Shown one piece after another: positions 59,137-64,000 of a stretch of 64,000 nucleotides of DNA. Each line of letters opens with the position of its first letter. Position 1 is the stretch's first letter. This DNA is from CANKHA01 sp035652315 (GTDB lineage: Bacteria; Pseudomonadota; Alphaproteobacteria; Rhizobiales; Xanthobacteraceae). A program made the position numbers and the translations under genes. The notes beneath the pieces were generated by a model. The model searched no databases. It had not been told where the DNA came from and worked only from the letters and a program-made list of their open reading frames with translations. The stretch is taken from positions 1 through 64,000 of the forward strand of contig DASREA010000047.1 of assembly GCA_035652315.1 (NCBI GenBank), read 5' to 3'.

Positions 59137-59832
59137 TTATAAATTTACGAATTTGCCGCTGGCGATGACCGGTCCGGTCGGCAGCCCGGTTGGCGAGCCG
59201 CCCGGCGGCTCGATAGAAACGGCGAGCGCGCTTTCGGCGCCGATGCGGCCGGCAAGGGCACGGGGGACTGAAATGCGCACCGGCCGTCCGGGCTCGATGA
59301 GGCCAAGCGATCGCGGCTGGTCGCCCGGAGCGATCAGCCAAAGCTCCAGCGCCCGCTGTTGCACGTCGGTCAGCGCCGCCGGGACGATGGTAATGGTGCT
59401 GCGGCCGGCATCGACGGCGGCAACAAAATCTGCCCGCCCGCCGGCCTCCAGCTTGGCGACGAGCGGCGGCGACGGCGCGCGGACCGTCTCCACATAGACC
59501 AGCGCCGCAAGACAGGCCGCCGCCAAGGCTGCGGAGCCGATCGCAGACCAGCGCCAGAATCCGATGCTGTCCCACAGGGAGGCGCGCTCGCGGCGCGGCG
59601 CGATGGCGGTTTCGATCAAATCCCAGACGGACGGGGGAGGGGGTATCGGGCGGACATCGCGCGTCAGAGCGCCAAATCTTTCCTCCCAGAAGGCGACTTC
59701 GGCGGCGAAGGCGGGATCACGCGAAAGCCGCTGCTCCGCCTCGCGCCGGCGCGCGGCATCGAGCACGCCAAGCACGTATTCGGCCGCGGTGAAATCGCCG
59801 TCTTCGCCGGTGATGGTCGGATCGTCGCTCAT
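59137..59832 (-). CDS. rskA: Anti-sigma factor, RskA-like
   Basis: A 231-residue membrane anti-sigma factor. The cytoplasmic N-terminal anti-sigma domain (AAEYVLGVLDAARRREAEQRLSRDPAF) is followed by a transmembrane helix at about residues 93-112 (WSAIGSAALAAACLAALVYV) and a periplasmic RskA-type domain (TIVPAALTDVQQRALELWLIAPGDQPRSLGLI). It overlaps the sigma gene by 4 bases (ATGA), so the two are made in step. It should hold the sigma factor until an envelope signal releases it. Confidence 0.9.
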   Translation of the reverse strand: MSDDPTITGEDGDFTAAEYVLGVLDAARRREAEQRLSRDPAFAAEVAFWEERFGALTRDVRPIPPPPSVWDLIETAIAPRRERASLWDSIGFWRWSAIGSAALAAACLAALVYVETVRAPSPPLVAKLEAGGRADFVAAVDAGRSTITIVPAALTDVQQRALELWLIAPGDQPRSLGLIEPGRPVRISVPRALAGRIGAESALAVSIEPPGGSPTGLPTGPVIASGKFVNL

Positions 59833-60386
59833 GCCTGCAGACAGCTTCTCAGTTTCATCAATCCACGGCGGATGATACTTTTCATGGTGCCCAGCGGCAT
59901 GTCGGCGCGCCGGGCCAGTTCCTCATACGTGCTGCCGTCGAGAAAAGCGGCGCGGATGGCGCCAGCCTGCCGCGGCTCCAGTTCGTCGAGACAACTTTGC
60001 AGTCGGCGGTATTGATCGCCCGCAGCGATCATATCGTCTGCCGACGGCGCCTCGTCCACGACGTCCATGGCCGTATCGATCGGCGCCGCGCGGCGGGTAA
60101 AAGCGCCGGATCGTAGCCGATCGATGCAGCGGTTGCGCGCGATCGCTACCAGCCAGGTAATCGGGCTTGCTTGCGCCGGATCGAAACTGGCGGCGCGCCG
60201 CCAAACGGTCAAATAGACATCCTGCAACACGTCCTCGGCCTCGCCATGGTCATTCAATATACGAAGGCAAACGCCGAAAAGCTTCGCCGAGCTCATGCCG
60301 TAGACCAGGCGCAACGCGGCGCGATCGCCGGAGGCCACGCGCGCAAGGGCGGCGGCAAGCTGGCTACGGAGAGCGTCCGCGTCCAT
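59829..60386 (-). CDS. sigK: ECF sigma factor, SigK-like
   Basis: A 185-residue extracytoplasmic-function sigma factor with region 2 (FGVCLRILNDHGEAEDVLQDVYLTVWRRA, then ITWLVAIARNRCIDRLR) and region 4 (YEELARRADMPLGTMKSIIRRGLMKLR). It is co-encoded with an RskA-type anti-sigma factor and probably controls the fasciclin gene downstream. It starts 17 bases after the small secreted protein gene, so it may share that promoter. Confidence 0.92.
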   Translation of the reverse strand: MDADALRSQLAAALARVASGDRAALRLVYGMSSAKLFGVCLRILNDHGEAEDVLQDVYLTVWRRAASFDPAQASPITWLVAIARNRCIDRLRSGAFTRRAAPIDTAMDVVDEAPSADDMIAAGDQYRRLQSCLDELEPRQAGAIRAAFLDGSTYEELARRADMPLGTMKSIIRRGLMKLRSCLQA

Positions 60387-60403
60387 CGTCCATGTGGCGG
60401 CAG

Positions 60404-60760
60404 CTACTGCCGCTTCCAGGTTTCGGTGCCGAGCTGACGGCCGCCGGCATACGTCCAGACCCCTTCCCAGTTGCCGCCGTCTTCGCCATAGAGCGCAAGC
60501 CCGGTGTCGCGGCCGGAGCGGTAAGACACAGCGATGAAATTCTTGTTGCCGATGCCGGTGCCGATATAGCGCGTGCCGCCCACGATCCAGATCACGCGGA
60601 AAGTTCCGCCCGTCTTCTCGACCTTGACCGTGCCGCTATAGGTGGAGCCATTGCCCGGGTTTTTGCCTTCAACTTTGTAGCTGCCGACCGGGTCGGCGGC
60701 AAAGGCGGAAGTGGCGGCGAGCGCGAGTCCAGCGGCGGCCAGGGCAAATAGATGACGCAT
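60404..60760 (-). CDS. Small secreted protein
   Basis: A 118-residue protein with signal peptide MRHLFALAAAGLALAATSAFA and a beta-rich domain (VGSYKVEGKNPGNGSTYSGTVKVEKTG, then IGNKNFIAVSYRSGRDTGLALYGEDGGNWEGVW). I recognise it only as a common Rhizobiales hypothetical. Start at 60760 after GAGGGGAAT. It precedes the sigma gene by 17 bases on the same strand, so it could belong to the envelope-stress module. Confidence 0.75.
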   Translation of the reverse strand: MRHLFALAAAGLALAATSAFAADPVGSYKVEGKNPGNGSTYSGTVKVEKTGGTFRVIWIVGGTRYIGTGIGNKNFIAVSYRSGRDTGLALYGEDGGNWEGVWTYAGGRQLGTETWKRQ

Positions 60761-60890
60761 GATATTCCCCTCGGTATCGCGAAGCGGACGCCCCCGTCCG
60801 CGCGTACGGAGAGGCAGTGTATGGCGCGCCGATGACAAGACAATAGCTTACCGCGCAGGAAATTGATTTCCCGGGGTCACGCGGCTTGCG

Positions 60891-62258
60891 CTAGGCGGCG
60901 CCGCGCATTTCACCGCCGCCGCCCGGAGGCGGCACCGGCGTGCCGTCTGCCGCATATTCGTTGAGCTTGTTACGCAGCGTGCGGATCGAGATGCCGAGGA
61001 TATTGGCGGCGTGGGTGCGATTGCCGAGGCAATGTTGCAGCGTCTGCAGGATGAGATCGCGTTCTACCTCGGCCACCGTGCGCCCGATGAGATTGCGCGT
61101 GACCTGCTCGGCGGCGAGCGCGGCATGCGCCACCGTTGACGCGCACGTTTGATCGAGCCTTGCGCCGTCCGGCGTCAGCAGGCCATCGATGCCGATTTCG
61201 TCGCCCTGGGCCAGCAGCACGGCGCGATGGATCGTGTTCTCCAATTCCCGCACGTTGCCGGGCCAACGATTGGACATCAGTGCATGGCGCGCCTCGGCGG
61301 AGAGCGGACGCAGCGGCACGCCATTGGCAGCGGCGTATTTTTTGATGAAATAATGCGCGAGCTCGGCGATATCCGCCGGCCGCTCGCGCAAGGGCGGGAT
61401 CTTCAGGTTGACCACGTTGAGGCGGAACAGCAGGTCCTCGCGGAAGCCGCCTTCGCGCGCGGCCTGCGCGAGATCGCGATTCGAAGTGGCAATGATGCGG
61501 ATGTCGACCGGCACCGGCCGCGCGCCGCCGACGCGATCGATGACACGCTCCTGGATCGCGCGCAGCAATTTCGCTTGCAGCCGCGCGTCCATCTCCGAAA
61601 TCTCGTCGAGCAACAAGGTCCCGCCATTGGCCTCCTCGAATTTGCCAATCCGGCGCGCCACGGCGCCGGTGAACGCACCCTTCTCGTGGCCGAACAATTC
61701 CGATTCCAGAAGATTTTCGGGGATCGCCGCGCAATTGATCGAGATAAACGGCTTTTTTTTGCGGTTGGAGCGGCTGTGCACGTAGCGCGCCAGCACTTCC
61801 TTGCCGGTGCCGGATTCGCCGGTGATAAGCACCGAAGCATCGGAGGGCGCGATCTGCTGCGCCAGCTTGACCACGCGCGCCATGGCGTCGTCGCGATAGA
61901 TCAGGTCGCGGCTGTCATCGGCGACAGCGGCAAGCACGGCCGCAATCAATTCCGGATCGGGCGGCAACGGGATGTACTCCCTGGCGCCGGCGTGAATCGC
62001 GGCCACCGCCGCGCGCGCATTGTTCTCGACGCCGCAGGCGACGATCGGGACGTGGATATGTTCGGCTTCCAGCCGCTCCAGCAAGTCGCGGATATCGAGG
62101 GCCACATCGGCCATGATCAGATCGGCGCCGCGCGAGCGCATCACAGCGAGCGCCTGCGCGACGTCCTCGCCGTGGGTGACCGTGGCGCCTTTTTCCATGG
62201 CCAGCTTGGTGGCTTGGGTGAGTTGGCCCCTTAAGGTTCCGACGATCAGGAGGCGCAT
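60891..62258 (-). CDS. flbD: Sigma-54-dependent flagellar regulator FlbD
   Basis: A 455-residue enhancer-binding activator. The receiver-like N-terminus lacks the acidic pair (MRLLIVGTLRG) but keeps an Asp at position 51, as is typical of FlbD. The AAA+ domain has Walker A ITGESGTGKEVLARY, the sigma-54 contact loop ELFGHEKGAFTGAVARR and Walker B TLLLDEISEM; the C-terminal Fis-type helix-turn-helix is RTHAANILGISIRTLRNKL. It activates late flagellar genes. It follows fliN by 48 bases in one operon, as in Caulobacter. Confidence 0.94.
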   Translation of the reverse strand: MRLLIVGTLRGQLTQATKLAMEKGATVTHGEDVAQALAVMRSRGADLIMADVALDIRDLLERLEAEHIHVPIVACGVENNARAAVAAIHAGAREYIPLPPDPELIAAVLAAVADDSRDLIYRDDAMARVVKLAQQIAPSDASVLITGESGTGKEVLARYVHSRSNRKKKPFISINCAAIPENLLESELFGHEKGAFTGAVARRIGKFEEANGGTLLLDEISEMDARLQAKLLRAIQERVIDRVGGARPVPVDIRIIATSNRDLAQAAREGGFREDLLFRLNVVNLKIPPLRERPADIAELAHYFIKKYAAANGVPLRPLSAEARHALMSNRWPGNVRELENTIHRAVLLAQGDEIGIDGLLTPDGARLDQTCASTVAHAALAAEQVTRNLIGRTVAEVERDLILQTLQHCLGNRTHAANILGISIRTLRNKLNEYAADGTPVPPPGGGGEMRGAA

Positions 62259-62306
62259 GGCTTAACTCCGTATCTTTCCGTCATTCGCGCTGCCGCGAAT
62301 GCCATT

Positions 62307-62672
62307 TCAGTTCCGTTCCGCCTTGATGATTTCCGTCATGGTCACGCCAAGCTTGTCCTCGACGAGGACAACTTCGCCGCGGGCCACCAGGCGGTTGTTC
62401 ACGTAGATATCGATGGCCTCGCCGACCTTGCGGTCCAGCTCCAGCACCGCGCCGGGTCCGAGCTTGAGCAATGCGCCGACGTCCATCCGCGAGCGGCCGA
62501 GCACCGCCGATACCTGCACCGGCACGTCGAACACCGCTTCCAGATCGGAGGCGCCGCGGGTGACCGAATCCGGCTCGTCGCCGGCAGGGAAAGCGGCCGG
62601 ATCGGCAATGGCCGCGTTGGCAACGCTTTTTTCCAGATCGGGGAGTGGCACTTGGCCTTCATTGTCGCTCAT
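62307..62672 (-). CDS. fliN: Flagellar motor switch protein FliN
   Basis: A 121-residue C-ring protein with the SpoA domain: VFDVPVQVSAVLGRSRMDVGALLKLGPGAVLELDRKVGEA, then IYVNNRLVARGEVVLVEDKLGVTMTEI. It overlaps fliH by 4 bases. Length is normal. Confidence 0.95.
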   Translation of the reverse strand: MSDNEGQVPLPDLEKSVANAAIADPAAFPAGDEPDSVTRGASDLEAVFDVPVQVSAVLGRSRMDVGALLKLGPGAVLELDRKVGEAIDIYVNNRLVARGEVVLVEDKLGVTMTEIIKAERN

Positions 62673-63310
62673 GACGAGGACCTTCCAGTCGTTTCGGGAG
62701 CGAGAGCCGCATTGCGGCGTGCGGTTATGTAGCGTTCAACGGCTTCGCCGATCGCCTTGTCCGCGGCGGCGCGGTCGCGATTGACGCCGCCGTCGGCCCA
62801 TTCGATGCGGCAGTCCCCCAGGGCGATATCCGGCTCGGCGAGAATGACCAACCGCCCTTCGAACCCGTGGGCGCGGGACATTTCTTCGAGACTGTCGCGG
62901 GCGGCGGCGTAAAGCGCATCGTTGACGCGCACCACCACATGTGGCGCGGCGACGAGCTGACGAAAGCATCCACTCGCCAGGGCCCCGATCTCGGCAAAAG
63001 GCTCGCGCTCAATCAGCGCCGCGGCAAGCTTGCGCCCGACCGCGACGGCAACCTCGACCGCCTCCGCTTCCAGCTTGGCTTCCGTGGCGCGCAGCGAATC
63101 GTCGAAGCGCGCGAAGGCGGCCGCCACGCGATCCAGTGCCACGGCTGCGAGACGGCTCGTTTCTTGGAGCGCAAGAGCCTGCGCCTCGGAAAAGCCCTTG
63201 CGATAGCCCGATTCTTCCGCCTCGCGGAGTTTGGCCGCAAGTTCCGGCGTGGTCCGGGCTTCACCGCCGCCGAAGTCGGTGTCGAAGAGATATTTGGCCG
63301 CCGCTGCCAT
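62669..63310 (-). CDS. fliH: Flagellar assembly protein FliH (FlbE-type)
   Basis: A 213-residue protein with an N-terminal helical region (RTTPELAAKLREAEESGYRKGFSEAQAL) and a FliH/HrpE-type C-terminal half (EVAVAVGRKLAAALIEREPFAEIGAL, then HGFEGRLVILAEPDIALGDCRIEWADGGVNRD, with the glycine-aspartate core). It regulates FliI and links it to the C-ring. It is between fliG (1-base overlap) and fliN (4-base overlap) and corresponds to flbE of Caulobacter. Confidence 0.88.
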   Translation of the reverse strand: MAAAAKYLFDTDFGGGEARTTPELAAKLREAEESGYRKGFSEAQALALQETSRLAAVALDRVAAAFARFDDSLRATEAKLEAEAVEVAVAVGRKLAAALIEREPFAEIGALASGCFRQLVAAPHVVVRVNDALYAAARDSLEEMSRAHGFEGRLVILAEPDIALGDCRIEWADGGVNRDRAAADKAIGEAVERYITARRNAALAPETTGRSSS

Positions 63311-64000
63311 CAGTAGATCAGCTCCTCGTCGCCGCGGCTCTTGGAGATGAGGATTTCGCCTTTGGCGGCGAGGTCCTTAGCCAGATTGACCAGCACCGCC
63401 TGCGCCTCGTCGACATCGCGCAGCCGCACCGGGCCGAGCGCCTGCATGTCGTCCTGCATCATCTTCGCCGCCCGCGTCGACATGTTGCTGAAGAAAAACT
63501 GCCGCACCGGCTCCGCCGCGCCTTTCAGCGCGATGGCCAGCTTATCCTTGTCGATATGGCGCATCAGCGTCTGCGCCGAGCCGGTGTCGAGCTTCACCAG
63601 GTCGTCGAAGGTGAACATCAGCGCCTTGATACGCTCGGCGGAGTCGCGGTTTTCTTCCTCGAGCGCGGTCAGGAAGCGCGTTTCCGTCTGGCGATCGAAA
63701 TTGTTGAAGATTTCTGCCATGACCTCGTGGGCGTCGCGCCGGCGCGTTTGCGACAGGTTCGACATGAATTCGGTGCGCAACGTCTGCTCGACACGCTCAA
63801 TCACTTCTTTCTGCACCGCTTCCATCTTCAGCATGCGGTTGACGACATCGAGCGCCAGCTCTTCCGGCAGGATCGCGAGCACGCGCGCCGCGTGCTCCGG
63901 ACGCAGCTTGGAAAGCACCACGGCGATGGTCTGCGGATATTCGTTCTTCAGATAATTCGCCAACACCTCTTCCTGGACGTTGGAAAGCTTCTCCCACATG
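63310..64000 (-). CDS. fliG: Flagellar motor switch protein FliG (N-terminus cut by window end)
   Basis: The last 229 or more residues of FliG, the C-ring component that meets the stator. They include the EEVLANYLKNEYPQTIAVVLSKL segment, an EHAARVLAILPEEL repeat and the charged C-terminal motor domain FTFDDLVKLDTGSAQTLMRHID, ending DEELIY. The usual length is about 330-360, so about 100-130 residues are off the window. An in-frame ATG at 63999 is internal, not the start. It leads fliH-fliN-flbD. Confidence 0.95.
   Translation of the reverse strand, partial: MWEKLSNVQEEVLANYLKNEYPQTIAVVLSKLRPEHAARVLAILPEELALDVVNRMLKMEAVQKEVIERVEQTLRTEFMSNLSQTRRRDAHEVMAEIFNNFDRQTETRFLTALEEENRDSAERIKALMFTFDDLVKLDTGSAQTLMRHIDKDKLAIALKGAAEPVRQFFFSNMSTRAAKMMQDDMQALGPVRLRDVDEAQAVLVNLAKDLAAKGEILISKSRGDEELIY

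Overview
The window looks like chromosomal DNA of a GC-rich alphaproteobacterium of the Hyphomicrobiales (Rhizobiales), probably near the Bradyrhizobium/Rhodopseudomonas/Xanthobacteraceae group. This rests on the CckA-ChpT-CtrA branch (chpT, ctrA), the order ctrA-fliI-fliJ-flhA, the order fliG-fliH-fliN-flbD, an EipA-like DUF1134 protein, Omp31-like porins, the serC leader RNA upstream of serC-serA, and a cluster of GANTC (CcrM) sites before ctrA. The species assignment is inference; no rRNA is present.

Layout. 0-18.4 kb is mostly housekeeping: a CBS protein (cut by the window edge), a PCMT/erythromycin-esterase fusion, an FMN hydroxyacid oxidase, glmM, two tandem outer-membrane beta-barrels each preceded by a CtrA-type box, serC-serA behind a leader RNA, purA, a sulfotransferase next to a 2OG-oxygenase-like gene, rpoH, rluD and tRNA-Glu(CTC). 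18.5-39.2 kb is accessory: a PhyH-like oxygenase, a collagen-like lipoprotein, a Pht5-like protein, then a long and largely co-directional catabolic cluster. The cluster holds a Rieske protein, an amidohydrolase/decarboxylase, six cupin genes in three sub-types, two Bug-type solute-binding proteins, an M29/NicX-like gene, two VOC dioxygenase-like genes, a meta-cleavage-type hydrolase and hyuA-hyuB. It resembles a ring-cleavage pathway for an unidentified aromatic or N-heterocyclic compound, and it is the best candidate here for an undescribed system. 39.2-43.9 kb carries a repeat-rich secreted protein, tRNA-Val(CAC), a coiled-coil membrane protein, EipA and a YHS protein.

44-64 kb is a motility and cell-cycle block: chpT, cheA(hybrid)-cheW-cheY-cheB-cheR, a Q-rich coiled-coil periplasmic protein, ctrA, fliI-fliJ, a small membrane protein, flhA, then a sigK-rskA-fasciclin module, a small secreted protein, and the flbD-fliN-fliH-fliG operon on the minus strand (fliG cut by the window end). 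ChpT should pass phosphate to CtrA. CtrA-type boxes in front of the two porins, flhA and (a weaker one) cheA suggest that this local circuit controls both the envelope genes at 6-7 kb and the motility genes. No transposase, integrase, CRISPR array or rRNA was seen.
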